Source: FEN-299 sp963727765
GTDB taxonomy: Bacteria; Acidobacteriota; Vicinamibacteria; Vicinamibacterales; Fen-181
Direction: 5' to 3'
Assembly (NCBI GenBank): GCA_963727765.1
Contig: CAVSGZ010000009.1
Coordinates: forward strand, 124,001 to 188,000
DNA length: 64,000 bases
The notes beneath the pieces are model-generated. The model ran no database searches. It was not told the DNA's origin and saw nothing but the letters and a program-made list of their open reading frames with translations. Below, one piece after another: positions 22,307 to 32,520 of the stretch. Made by a program: the position numbers and the translations under genes. Position 1 is the stretch's first letter; every line of letters begins with the position of its first letter.

Positions 22307-24734
22307 TCACCGGCCCGCCGAAGCCTTCATCATCTCCAATGCGCGGACGAGGTTCTGGCGGGCGTCGCCGTGGTCCGGCTTCAGGCGGACGGCTTCCCGG
22401 AACTGGCGGATGGCCTCGTCAACTCGCCCTTCGCTGCCGAGAGCGACGCCGTAGTTGTTGTGGGCATCGGCGTAATCAGGGTTGATGCGGAGGGCCTCCT
22501 GATATTCGCGGATCGCCTCGTCGGGTTGGCCCTTGTCGAGGAGGGCGATGCCAAGGTAGTTGTGGGCTTCTGCGTAGTTCGGTGTGAGGCGGATGGCTTC
22601 CTGGAATTGCCGGATCGCTTCGTCGAATTGGCCCTTCCTGAGAAGAGCCGTGCCGAGGTTGTAATGGGCGAGGGCGTAAGCCGGTTCGAGACGGATCGCT
22701 GCCTGGTATTGGCGGACCGCCTCGTCGATCTGGCCTCTGTTGAAAAGGGCGTTGCCGAGGTTGTTGCGGGCGGCGGCGTGACCCGGTTTGATGTGGATGG
22801 CTTCCTGGTATTGGCCGATCGCTTCGTCGGTCCGGCCCTGCCTGGCGAGGGCGTTGCCCAGATTGTTGTGGGCCTCGGCGTGATCCGGTTGGAGACGGAT
22901 GGCCTCCTGGTACTCGTGGATCGCCTTGTCGGCCTGGCCTTCGTCGAGGAGAAGGTTGCCGAGGTTGTAATGGGCGTCGGCGGAATCCGGTCGGAGGCGG
23001 ATGGCTGCCTGATACTCGCGGACCGCCTCGTCGGTCTGGCCTGTCCTGGCGAGAGCGGTGCCGAGGTTGTTGTAAGCGTCGGCGTAATCTGGTTGGAGGC
23101 GGATGGCTTCCCGGTACAGGCGAATCGCCTCGTCGATCCGGCCCTTGCCAACGAGAACCGCGCCGAGGTTGCAGTAGCCCAGGGCGTCATCCGGTTTCAG
23201 GCGAATGGCTGCCTGAAACTGACGGATCGCCTCGTCGGGTTCGCCCTTCCTGGCGAGGGCGGTGCCGAGGTTATTGTGGGCCGCGGCGTGATCCGGTTTG
23301 AGGCGGATGGCCTCCTGGTATTCGCGGATCGCCTCGTCGGTCCGGCCTTCCTTGGCGAAGACATCGCCGAGGCCATTGTGCGCGATGTGATTGTCCTCCG
23401 TGACGGCCAGCGCATGCCGGAAGAGCGTTTCCGTGTTCTGCCAGTACCCGAGTTGCTTCCAGCTCAACCCCGCGCAACAGACGACCGTCGCACAACCCGC
23501 CACCGACAGCGCCGTGGTCTGATGCGACCAGCGGCGGGTCAGTTCGTGCGCGCCCCAGACCACCAGGATCAGCATCCCCACTGATGGCAGGTACGTATAC
23601 CGATCCGCGATCGACTGATCACCCACTTGCACCAACCCGATCACCGGCACCGCCGTCCCGACAAACCACAGCCACCCCACCAGCAACCACGGAGATCGCC
23701 GCCGGGTCGCACACAGCAGCCACGAAATGCCCAACAACAGCCCTCCTGCCAGCAGCACGTCCGCAAGAGGCCATGCCCCAGGGCGCGGGTAGAACACCGA
23801 CAGGTTGGTTGGCCAGAACAGCTTCCCCAGGTACCGGCAGTATGAAACCAGCGCGTTTCCGACTCGCGCACCCAGAGGCATGTCGTGAAGCGCGACCACA
23901 CTTCCGAAATGCCTCTGCACTTCAAAGGTCACAACGCTGGCCGCCACCGCCACGGCCAAGAAGGGAGTCTTCTCCGCCACGAGTTTCCACACGCGCTCGC
24001 GCTTGAAACGCTCCAGGGGCCAGTAGTCGAGAAGCAACATGACGAAGGGCCACGTCACCAACATCGGTTTGCTCAGCAAACCCAGGGTCAGGAAGAGCAA
24101 GGTGAGACCGTAATCGAGCGCCGAGCGCGTCGGGTCGAGCGCTGGACCTCCCGGCACCGCAGCCGGCCGACCATCGACCTCTCTGCGCCGACGCGCGTAG
24201 CGGGTGTACCGAGATCAGGGCCAGCAGGCCGAAGAACCCGCTGAGCACGTCCTTGCGTTCCGCCACCCAGGCCACCGATTCCACATGCAGCGGGTGCCAC
24301 CCGAACAGCGCCGCCACCAGCACGCTCCGCCACATCGCCCCCGTCAGGCTCCAGAGCAACAGGAACACCAGGGCAGTGTTAAGGGCATGCAGCACCACGC
24401 TGCTCAGATGATGTCCCCAGGGATTGACCCCAAAGAGTTGAACGTCCGCCGCATGGGACAACATCGTCAAGGGATGCCAGTTGCCAGCCTCAGGGTGCGC
24501 GAGACCCCACTTGACGTTGTCCAGGGTCAACCCGCTCGTGACATGGGGATTCTCCAGCACATAGAGACCGTCATCGTAGCCAACGAATTCATGGCGCGTC
24601 GCCGGCCAGTAGAGCGCTAGCGTCAACAGCGCCAGCAGCACGGCGGGCAGCCACACCGGGAATCGCGAGTGGACCGTGGCGGCACCGGAGACTCCCGATG
24701 GGACGGCTTTGGATTTCGCTGCTGGCCTGTGCAT
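22307..24734 (-). CDS. TMTC-like membrane protein with C-terminal TPR array (frameshifted in this assembly)
   Basis: The N-terminal half (about 400 residues) is a multispanning membrane domain starting VWLPAVLLALLTLALYWPA, then FVGYDDGLYVLENPHV, WHPLHVESVAWVAERKDVLSG and SKPMLVTWPFVMLLLDYWP. This is the pattern of the TMTC/DUF1736 O-mannosyltransferase-like family. The second half has about 11 TPR units of 34 residues (DEAIRQFQ-AIRL-P-A-AHNNLG). The frame breaks near 24209: removing one base of CC at 24209/24210 (minus strand TCGGTACACC to TCGTACACC) joins LLALIS to YTRYARRRREVDG. ATG 24734 has GGAG 5 bases upstream; an earlier ATG is possible. Glycosyl transfer is inferred. Confidence 0.82.
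22330..23390 (-). repeat. 102-base coding repeats (TPR array)
   Basis: About ten consecutive 102-base units encode the TPRs of the membrane protein. Neighbouring units keep long identical stretches at DNA level, for example GGCGGATGGCTTCCTGG recurring at one-unit spacing on the plus strand. This points to recent unit duplication or gene conversion. Unit boundaries here are approximate. Confidence 0.75.
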
Positions 24735-25088
24735 GGGACTCCGCCAAGAACTGCTGCCACCGGAGGAGGTCGCGAACTGTGAGATGGCCATTTCTAACTG
24801 AAACAACACCACGCTGGCAAGCTCTGCGACCCTGGCGCTCGTTGACGACGTTCGCCACGGCGGGACGGCTCGAGACCGCCGGCGCTGGTCCTACTGATTG
24901 GGGTCCATTCAACCGATAGAATACGAGCGGAGCATCTGTCGATCCGGGTACCAGGCCTCGATCCCGCAGGCGTTCTCTGGCCGCCTCATGTTCTGATGCC
25001 CTCAATCCCCAGCCGGCGCCGGCCGCCTGTCGCACACGGCCGCTGGCGGGAACCCCGGTACCGGCCTCCCGCGCAAGGAGCGATTCTC
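24735..25088. other. Divergent intergenic region between TMTC-like and PDZ genes
   Basis: About 350 bases without a supported gene. On the plus strand TAGAAT (24917-24922) is preceded at 17 bases by CTGATT (24894-24899), a weak candidate promoter for the PDZ gene. The rest shows short inverted GC segments but no convincing RNA gene or ORF. Confidence 0.4.
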
Positions 25089-28000
25089 ATGACCCGTCGG
25101 GCCTTCACCGCTGTCATTCTCCTCCTGTCCGTGTTCATGCTTCGGGGCCAGGCACAGCAATCCGCGCCCATCGAACGTCTCGGCATCGGGGTTGCCGCCT
25201 CGACGCCGATGGCCTGGGCCGTCTCCAAGCGCGGGCCGGCCGACAGGGCGGGGATCGAGGCGGGCGACGAGCTGCTGACGTTCGACGGGCAGCCTGTCCT
25301 CACCCTTGACGCCGCGATACAGATGCTCGACTCGGCCACGCCGGGCAACCACGAGTTGGTAATGCTGCGTGACGGGAAGACGAAGCCGTTCAGGGTCAAG
25401 GCCGAGGCGGCAGGAACGCTGCGCATGGGATTCGCGGTGCTCCAGGGCGCGCGGGTCGTTTCCATGGACCGCGGGGCGCCGGCCGCGAGCTTCGAGATCC
25501 GCGAAGGGGACCACGTCCTGGGCGTCAGAATCAACGGGCAGATGTACCTGACCCGCACCGCGGACGACCTCGCCAAGGTCATCGCGGCTGCTCCCGCCGG
25601 CGAGAATTTCCAGATCAGCATCGTGCGGGGCGAATCGGCCATGGTGCACACCGGCCGGCTCCACAGCCGAACGACAGCCGACATCTCGACGCTGGAGCAG
25701 GTGCAGACGGTGCCGCCTCGAACGAGCCCGCTCAGCAGGGGACAAGATCCCGCGGCGACGGCGGGCCAGAACGCGCGCGCGGACGCCTTCTCGCGTGGGG
25801 AGACGCAGGGTGACTACGTGGTTCCGCGCAGCCCGGTGCAGGGCCGTCCGGAACCCGGCCGGCGCGGCGCGGCGGCCGCTGACGCGTCCACCAGGGGCGC
25901 GGCCCCCCAGGACCCGACAGGCGGGCGGATGGCGCAGAGACTCCAGGGGATGCGACAGCGCGGCGCCGTCAGCGACGGCAACCGCGCACTGGCGCAGCGC
26001 AACGCGACCCTCGACCAGTTGCTCGTTCCTACGAGCTACCAGCCGTCCGCCTCGGTCTCCAAGCGCATGGCGGAGATCAACGTCCTGAAGTACGCGTTCA
26101 TCGATCAACGGACGGGCGACGTGGCGTTCGTGGGTACCTATGACCCCACCTACGCAACGGGCCCGATTCCCTACAGCGCCTTGCTGGCCGACGCGATGGA
26201 GAATCCGTATCCTCGCTTCACGCTCGAGTATCCCGGTGACGGTGGCCAGTCGCCGCTTGCGACGATGCGCGCCACGCTCGACCAGGAGTTCGCCCACATC
26301 GCCCGCGACCCCAGCTACGGCGTCGAGTGGCTGGGGCGCCTGATCCTCCCGGTGATCAAGGGCGACAGCCCTGATCCAGACCAGCAGGCCGCCCTCAACG
26401 CCCGGTTGCAGGCAGTAGGCATCACGCCGGTGTCGTATCGGGCGTACATGAAGTGGCAGTTGAGCAAGTTCGAGGACATGCAGGCTTACTACGAAGGCGC
26501 TCAGGACTTTCTGCCCCGCGCGATGCAATTGGTCGGCCTGAACCCGAAGACCGGCGCCGAAATCACGGCCTACCGCGCCTATGCCTCCCTGGCGAACAGG
26601 GAGAGTCTGGAAGAATGGTGCCGCGTCGCCGGGTACTCGGACCTGTTGCAGAGGATGGATCAGCAGGTGCGTGCCGGGGGCGTTCGTCGCGAGGCCACCA
26701 TGGAACTCCTGGGTGCCCTCTACGGTTCCATCCTCAGGGGCCTGGGCATGCCGGACGACGAGCTGAGCCGGAGTGTCGCGGCCTACAAGAGAGGCGGGGG
26801 CGACGAGCGCGCCGAAGCGTTGCTGTCGGGTCCCCTCGACCAGAGATATCAGGCGATCTTCCAGCAGGTCCTCAAGGACCAGATCATCAACGGCATGACG
26901 TTTACCGGCGCCACGCTCTCGCGCCAGTACCACTTTCCCACGATCATGTCGTCGCTGAACACCTACGGGGCCCGTCGCGACTCGGCCGTCATGAACGTGT
27001 TTTTCCAGGCCGACTACATCCTGAAGTTCATGACCTCATCGGCGCGGCCGGGCGACAAGATAGCGGGACACCAGACTTCGCAGCAGTATCTGAGCGACGC
27101 CGAGAACCGCGCGGGGCGATCGGCTGGCCGCGGACCTGCTTCGGGCGTCAATCGCTACTGGCTCTATCCGCAGAGCGTCACGCTGGACGCGCTCACCGGC
27201 AACGCCGGCGTCCGCTTCCGCGATGCCCGGGTGCGCGTCGGCGTCGAGATGCTGAATTCGGAGGGGGCTGACGCGGCCGGCCTGCAGTTCTACAAGGCGA
27301 CGCTCGAGCAGTACAGCGAGCATCTGACCTCGCTCTACGACCAGTACGCGCGCCTGTATCCGATGCTTCACACCTTGCGCGAGACCGAGAAGGTCGTGGC
27401 GCTCGCCCGCTGGGCACAGAAGAACGGCGTGCGCATCCGCGTGGAGCCGGAAGGCGCGCCGGCCCCCACGCTGCCCGACGCCGCTCCGGGCTTCTGGGGG
27501 ATGACCTACATCGTGCGCCCCACGGGAAGCACCGACACGATGGTGACCTGGGCGCAAGGCGGAGTGGACTTCGGCCAGCAGACCGGCGACGCCTGGATGC
27601 AGGCCGGCCCGCCGGACCGCCAGGTCACTGGCGATGCCCTGCGGTCGCTGGCGGCGAGCACGGCGCTGGCGGAGAAGGCCGCGGCGGCGGCGGACGGCGG
27701 CGATCTCGAGTCGGCGCGCGACCTGGCCGAGCGCAGCGCGCAGGCCATGAGCGGCAACATCGACTTCACCAATCTGCCCGCGGTCCCGGCACCGTCGGGC
27801 CCGGTGGTGGACCCGGCGGCGGCCGTCGCTGTTTCGCAGGCCTCGATCGAGGCCGTCGACGTGAACACGCAGGCGATGCAGCAGGCCAGGCAGGGCCTCG
27901 CGCAGGCGGATTCGCTCCAGGCGACCGACCCGGCTCGGGCGGCCGAGGTCCGCCAGCAGAACCAGCAAATTGCGGACAGTTCGACCCAGAACCTCAAGCG

Positions 28001-28871
28001 GCTACAGACGATGCTCCAGGAGTATCGGGGCAAGGGGTCGAACGGCTACCAGGTGGCGGTCGATCTGCGAGGGCTCGACCCGAGAAAGCCGGCCACCGTG
28101 AGCATGCCGAATCCGGCTCCTCTCAACCCGGCGGCGGCCGCTCCCAAGCCGGCGGCCGACCCATGCCCACAGGGGCTCGAGGCCGTCATGCCGACACGGC
28201 AGCAGGTTCTGACGGAATTGACGTCGAGACGGCTCGAGCTCGAGAACCTGCGGAACACGCTGGTGCGCCTCAACAGGAACATCCAGCTCGATCAGAAGCA
28301 GTTCGCGGACTGGCAAGCCGAGGCGGAGGAGGCGATCAAGCGGCTCACCGAGCGCAAGGAGGATCTCTATCGGGACGCCGGCTTGGGCCTGATCACCTGG
28401 GGCATCGACCGGTGGATGGTGTTCGACAGGATATTCCTCAAGGACCTCGCCCCGGCCGACCGCGTGCGCATCCGGAAGACGGTGAAGATCCTGGAGGACA
28501 CAAAGGACGCCAGGGACTTCGCCACCTGGGCGCTCGGCGACAAGAAGGACTGGGAGATCATCGAGAGCGGCGTCCGGCAGACTCTCGACGAAGTGCTGCC
28601 CGAGGGCGAGCTCAAGGCCATCGCGAAGGGCACCGAGGCGATCATCGACAACATCTACGACGCGGCCGATTTCCAGATGACCTGGGAGAACGTGAACCGC
28701 CTCAATCACTCGTCCGACCAGTACTTGGAGGCCGTGAAGCAGAACGGCGAGAGGATGAAGGCCCTGGTGACGCGGATCAGGGACCTCGAAGTGCAGCTCA
28801 GGTCGATGCCGGCGCAGCCGCCGGGAACCTCTCCGTGCAAGGCGCCGGCCCGGGGAACGGCGGTAAGATAA
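25089..28871 (+). CDS. Giant secreted PDZ-domain protein, unknown function
   Basis: This protein of about 1,260 residues has a signal peptide (MTRRAFTAVILLLSVFMLRGQAQ, cleaved near Ala22) and so is probably periplasmic. PDZ 1 (about 30-105) shows KRGPADRAGIEAGDELLTFDG; a degenerate PDZ 2 (about 110-185) shows REGDHVLGVRINGQ. A Pro/Arg/Ala-rich stretch follows (about 200-310), then some 600 residues with no recognised motif, and a coiled-coil (about 1,040-1,100; LTSRRLELENLRNTLVRLNR). No protease triad is seen, so the PDZ domains are not those of an HtrA protease. ATG 25089 has AAGGAG 10 bases upstream. An M13 peptidase follows after 33 bases. Confidence 0.75.
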   Translation: MTRRAFTAVILLLSVFMLRGQAQQSAPIERLGIGVAASTPMAWAVSKRGPADRAGIEAGDELLTFDGQPVLTLDAAIQMLDSATPGNHELVMLRDGKTKPFRVKAEAAGTLRMGFAVLQGARVVSMDRGAPAASFEIREGDHVLGVRINGQMYLTRTADDLAKVIAAAPAGENFQISIVRGESAMVHTGRLHSRTTADISTLEQVQTVPPRTSPLSRGQDPAATAGQNARADAFSRGETQGDYVVPRSPVQGRPEPGRRGAAAADASTRGAAPQDPTGGRMAQRLQGMRQRGAVSDGNRALAQRNATLDQLLVPTSYQPSASVSKRMAEINVLKYAFIDQRTGDVAFVGTYDPTYATGPIPYSALLADAMENPYPRFTLEYPGDGGQSPLATMRATLDQEFAHIARDPSYGVEWLGRLILPVIKGDSPDPDQQAALNARLQAVGITPVSYRAYMKWQLSKFEDMQAYYEGAQDFLPRAMQLVGLNPKTGAEITAYRAYASLANRESLEEWCRVAGYSDLLQRMDQQVRAGGVRREATMELLGALYGSILRGLGMPDDELSRSVAAYKRGGGDERAEALLSGPLDQRYQAIFQQVLKDQIINGMTFTGATLSRQYHFPTIMSSLNTYGARRDSAVMNVFFQADYILKFMTSSARPGDKIAGHQTSQQYLSDAENRAGRSAGRGPASGVNRYWLYPQSVTLDALTGNAGVRFRDARVRVGVEMLNSEGADAAGLQFYKATLEQYSEHLTSLYDQYARLYPMLHTLRETEKVVALARWAQKNGVRIRVEPEGAPAPTLPDAAPGFWGMTYIVRPTGSTDTMVTWAQGGVDFGQQTGDAWMQAGPPDRQVTGDALRSLAASTALAEKAAAAADGGDLESARDLAERSAQAMSGNIDFTNLPAVPAPSGPVVDPAAAVAVSQASIEAVDVNTQAMQQARQGLAQADSLQATDPARAAEVRQQNQQIADSSTQNLKRLQTMLQEYRGKGSNGYQVAVDLRGLDPRKPATVSMPNPAPLNPAAAAPKPAADPCPQGLEAVMPTRQQVLTELTSRRLELENLRNTLVRLNRNIQLDQKQFADWQAEAEEAIKRLTERKEDLYRDAGLGLITWGIDRWMVFDRIFLKDLAPADRVRIRKTVKILEDTKDARDFATWALGDKKDWEIIESGVRQTLDEVLPEGELKAIAKGTEAIIDNIYDAADFQMTWENVNRLNHSSDQYLEAVKQNGERMKALVTRIRDLEVQLRSMPAQPPGTSPCKAPARGTAVR

Positions 28872-28904
28872 TTGCCGGTATCGCGTCCCCCAAGGAGAGT
28901 CCTG

Positions 28905-30939
28905 ATGAAACGCGTGATCGTGTCGTGCCTGCTGGTCGCGGCGGCCGCCGTGGCGTTTGTTTCGGCCCAGAGTCCCGGCGTGAAGCCGCTCGTCTCGGGC
29001 ATCGACCTCTCGGCCCTCGACAAGTCGGTGCGGCCGCAGGACGACTTCTTCAGATACGTGAACGGGGCCTGGCTGGACAGGACGGCCATTCCGCCCGACC
29101 GGTCCTCGTACGGCAGCTTCGAGGCGCTCTACGACAAGACCGAGGCCGACCTTCGCGCCATCGTCGACGAGGCGGGCAAGGCCGGCGGCGCGCCGGGCTC
29201 CGACGCCCGCAAGATCGGCGACTTCTACGCCAGCTTCATGGACGAGCGGCGGATCGACGAGCTCGGCCTCACGCCGCTGGCCGGTGAGCTGAAGGCCATC
29301 GATGCCATCAAGACGAAGTCGGATCTGGCGCGGGCGTTCGCACGCATGCTGAAGCTTGGGTGCGACGCGCCGCTCTCGGCGTTCCCCGAGGGGGACTTCA
29401 AGGACCCGAAGACGGTGGCGCTGTTCGTGTATCAGAGCGGCCTCGGCCTTCCCGATCGCGATTACTACACCAAGGACGATCCAAAGCTCGCCGAGTATCG
29501 GACGAAGTACGTGACGTTTCTGGCCTCGATGCACAAGCTCGCCGGCTTGCCGGTGTCCGACGCGGCAGCGGCCGACATCATGGCGCTCGAGACGCACCTG
29601 GCGAAGAACCAGTGGACCAACGTCGAAACGCGTGACTTGGGGAAGATGTACAACCGGGTCGAGGCCGCGAACCTCGCCGCCGGGTTCCCGGGCTTCGACT
29701 GGGCCGCCTGGATGGATGAGCTGAAGATCGCGTCGCTGCCGGCGCTCGTCGTGGCGCAGCCGAGCTATGTGAAGGCGCTGGCGGCGGCGGTCAACGAGTG
29801 GCCGGTGGAGCGCTGGAAGCCGTACCTGAAGTCGTCGCTCATCCGCGGCTACGCGCCGTACCTGTCGAAGGCATTCGTGGATGCGCGCTTCGACTTCTAC
29901 GGCCGGGCGCTCAGCGGGACGCCCGAGCAGCGGCCGCGCTGGAAGCGCGCGGTCTCGGCCATCGACGGCAACCTCGGCGAGATGCTCGGCAAGCTCTACG
30001 TCGCGCGTCACTTCTCGCCCCAGGCGAAGACACGGATGGAGCAGCTGGTCGCCAACCTGCAGCGCGCCTACAAGGACGGCATCGACAGGCTCGACTGGAT
30101 GAGTCCCGAGACCAGGCAGCAGGCTCAGGCCAAGCTCGCGGCGTTCACGCCGAAGATCGGATACCCGAACAAGTGGCGCGACTACTCGAACGTCGTGGTG
30201 GTGCGCGACGACCTGGTCGGCAACATGATGCGGGCGCAGGCAGCGGAGTTCGAGTTCCAGATCGCCAAGGCCGGCAGGCCGATCGACCCAGAAGAGTGGG
30301 GGATGACGCCGCAGACGATCAACGCCTACTACAACCCCGTCCGCAACGAGGTGGTGTTCCCGGCCGCCATCCTCCAGCCGCCGTTCTTCAACATGGCGGC
30401 CGACGATGCGGTGAACTACGGGGCCATCGGTGCGGTGATCGGTCACGAGATGGGCCACGGTTTCGACGACCAGGGCCGCCGCTTCGACGGCACCGGCACG
30501 ATGCGCGACTGGTGGACCGAGGCGGACAGCAAGGCCTATCAGCAGAAGACCGCTCGCCTGGTCGCCCAGGTACTCGGCCTACGAAGTCCTCCCGGGGCTG
30601 AAGGTCAACGGCGAGCTGACGCTCGGTGAGAACATCGGCGACCTGACGGGACTGACCATCGCCTATCGCGCCTACCACATGGCGCTCGCCGGCAAGCCGG
30701 CGCCGGTCGTCGACGGCCTGACGGGGGACCAGCGGTTCTTCATGGGGTGGGCGCAGGTCTGGCGCTCCAAGGAGCGCGACGACGCGCTGCGGCAGCAGGT
30801 GCTGACCAACGAGCACTCGCCGTCCAAGTGCCGGGCCAACGGGCCGGTGGGCGACGTGCCGGAGTTCTACACCGCATTCGGCGTCAAGCCGGGCGACAAG
30901 CTGGACATTCCGCCCGACCAGCGCGTGAAGATCTGGTAG
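28905..30939 (+). CDS. M13 (neprilysin-like) zinc metallopeptidase (frameshifted in this assembly)
   Basis: Secreted endopeptidase of about 677 residues. It starts with a signal peptide (MKRVIVSCLLVAAAAVAFVSAQ) and then DDFFRYVNGAWLDRTAIPPDRSSYG, the usual M13 N-terminus. The zinc site is HEMGH at about 514-518 in IGHEMGHGFDDQGRRFD, and the third ligand is in GENIGDLTGL. The frame breaks after KTARLVAQ: deleting one G at 30569/30570 (CAGGTACTCG to CAGTACTCG) gives QYSAYEVLPGLKVNGELTLGENIGD and the C-terminus CRANGPVGDVPEFYTAFGV-. All parts of the family are then present. Start ATG has AAGGAGAG upstream. Confidence 0.93.
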
Positions 30940-31028
30940 GCCGTTTCCGGGCGTCCCGCAAGTTCATCCAGCTGGCCCGTTCAAAGAACAGGGGCGCGGT
31001 CTGGCGACCGCGCCCGGGAGGATTCGGT

Positions 31029-32520
31029 ATGCCACTCCGTTTCTCGCGGGCCGCCGTTCTCGCCGGGTTGCTCGTCGCCGTCTCGCTGTCGGTGATCGTG
31101 CTGGCGCGGCAGGGCGCTCAGCCGACGGTGCCGCCAGCCAGCCAGGCGGGCTCCGCGGCGATGACGACTCTCAACGATCAGGTGGACCTGTCGCTGACCG
31201 TCTACAATTCCGACCTCGCGCTGATTCGCGACGTCCGTCAAATCGCCCTGGCGGCGGAGACCTCGACGCTCCGGTTCGCCGACGTCGCGGCGCGCATCAA
31301 CCCCGCCACCGTGCACTTCCGGTCGCTGACCGAGCCGGCCGCGCTGTCGGTGCTCGAGCAGAACTACGAGTACCGACCTGCTCGATCCCGAGAAGCTGCT
31401 GCGCAAGTACGTGGGCCGCGAGATCACGATCGTGCGCGAGCGACAGGCCGGCGGGACGACGACCTCGGAGGAGGTCAAGGCCCTGCTGCTGGCCTACAAC
31501 AACGGCCCGGTATGGAAGATCGGCGGCGAGATCGTCACCGGGCTTCGCGTGGACCAGTACCGCTTCCCGGAGCTGCCCGACAACCTGTTCAGCCACCCCA
31601 CGCTCGTGTGGCTGCTCGACAACACCGGGGCCGCCAGGCAGCGCGTCGAGACGTCGTACTTGTCGGGCGGCCTGTCCTGGAATGCGGACTACGTGCTGAC
31701 GGTCGGCCGCGATGACGCGTCGGCCGATCTGGCGGGCTGGGTGACGCTCAAGAACGAGAGCGGCACCAGCTACCGGAACGTGAAGCTCCAGTTCATCGCG
31801 GGCGAGGTCAACCGGGTCACCCAAGACCGGATGGTGGCCGAGGGCCTTGTGCGGCAGAAGATGGCGCTGGCGGCAGCCGCCCCGGCGATGCAGCAGGAGG
31901 CGTTTTCCGAGTACCACCTCTACACGCTGCAGCGCCGCACGTCGGTTCACGACAACGAGACCAAGCAGATCGCGCTGCTGGCCTCGCCGTCGGTCCCGGT
32001 GGAGAAGCGCTTCGTAGTCGAGGGCGAGCCGTTCTTCTACAGGAGCCCGTTGCCGCCGGGGGCCCCGGTCAAGAGCGACGTCAAGGTCTACTACCGCTTC
32101 AAGAACGACCAGCGGGCGGGTCTCGGCGTACCCATGCCCGCCGGCATCGTCCGCGTTTACCAGGCCGATTCGGGCGGCGGCGTGCAGTTTGCCGGCGAGG
32201 ACCGCATCGAACACACGCCGAAGGACGAGACGATCGACATTCACACCGGCAATGCCTTCGACATCGTGTGCGAGCGGAAGCAGGTCGACTACAAGCGGCT
32301 CTCGAGCACGCTGTGGGAGACCGAGTTCGAGATCACGTTCCGCAACCACAAGGAGATGCCGGTCACGATCGAGGTGAACGAGCCCGTCGGCGGCGACTGG
32401 GAGATGCTGACGGCGACCCATCCATGGACGAAGACCGGCGCCTTTGCGGCGCGGTTCGTGGTGCCCGTGGCCAAGGGTGGCACGAGCGTGCTGAGGTACA
32501 GGGTGAGGGTGAAGAACTAG
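31029..32520 (+). CDS. Secreted DUF4139-type protein (frameshifted in this assembly)
   Basis: A protein of about 496 residues with an N-terminal signal anchor (AVLAGLLVAVSLSVIVLA). Segments such as LTVYNSDLALIRDVRQI, YEYDLLDPEKLLRKYVG, SYLSGGLSWNADYVLTV and FEITFRNHKEMPVTIEVNEPV match the DUF4139 pattern of beta-rich envelope proteins. The frame breaks at 31373/31374: removing one C (GAGTACCGAC to GAGTACGAC) restores YEYDLLDPEKLL. GGAGG is 10 bases before the ATG. Its TAG is shared with the convergent Omp85-like gene through the palindrome CTAG at 32517-32520. Function unknown. Confidence 0.85.

Noticed and set aside
22330..23390. CRISPR-like regular repeats
   Set aside because: Spacing is 102 bases, in frame, and translates to TPRs; there are no unrelated spacers or cas genes.
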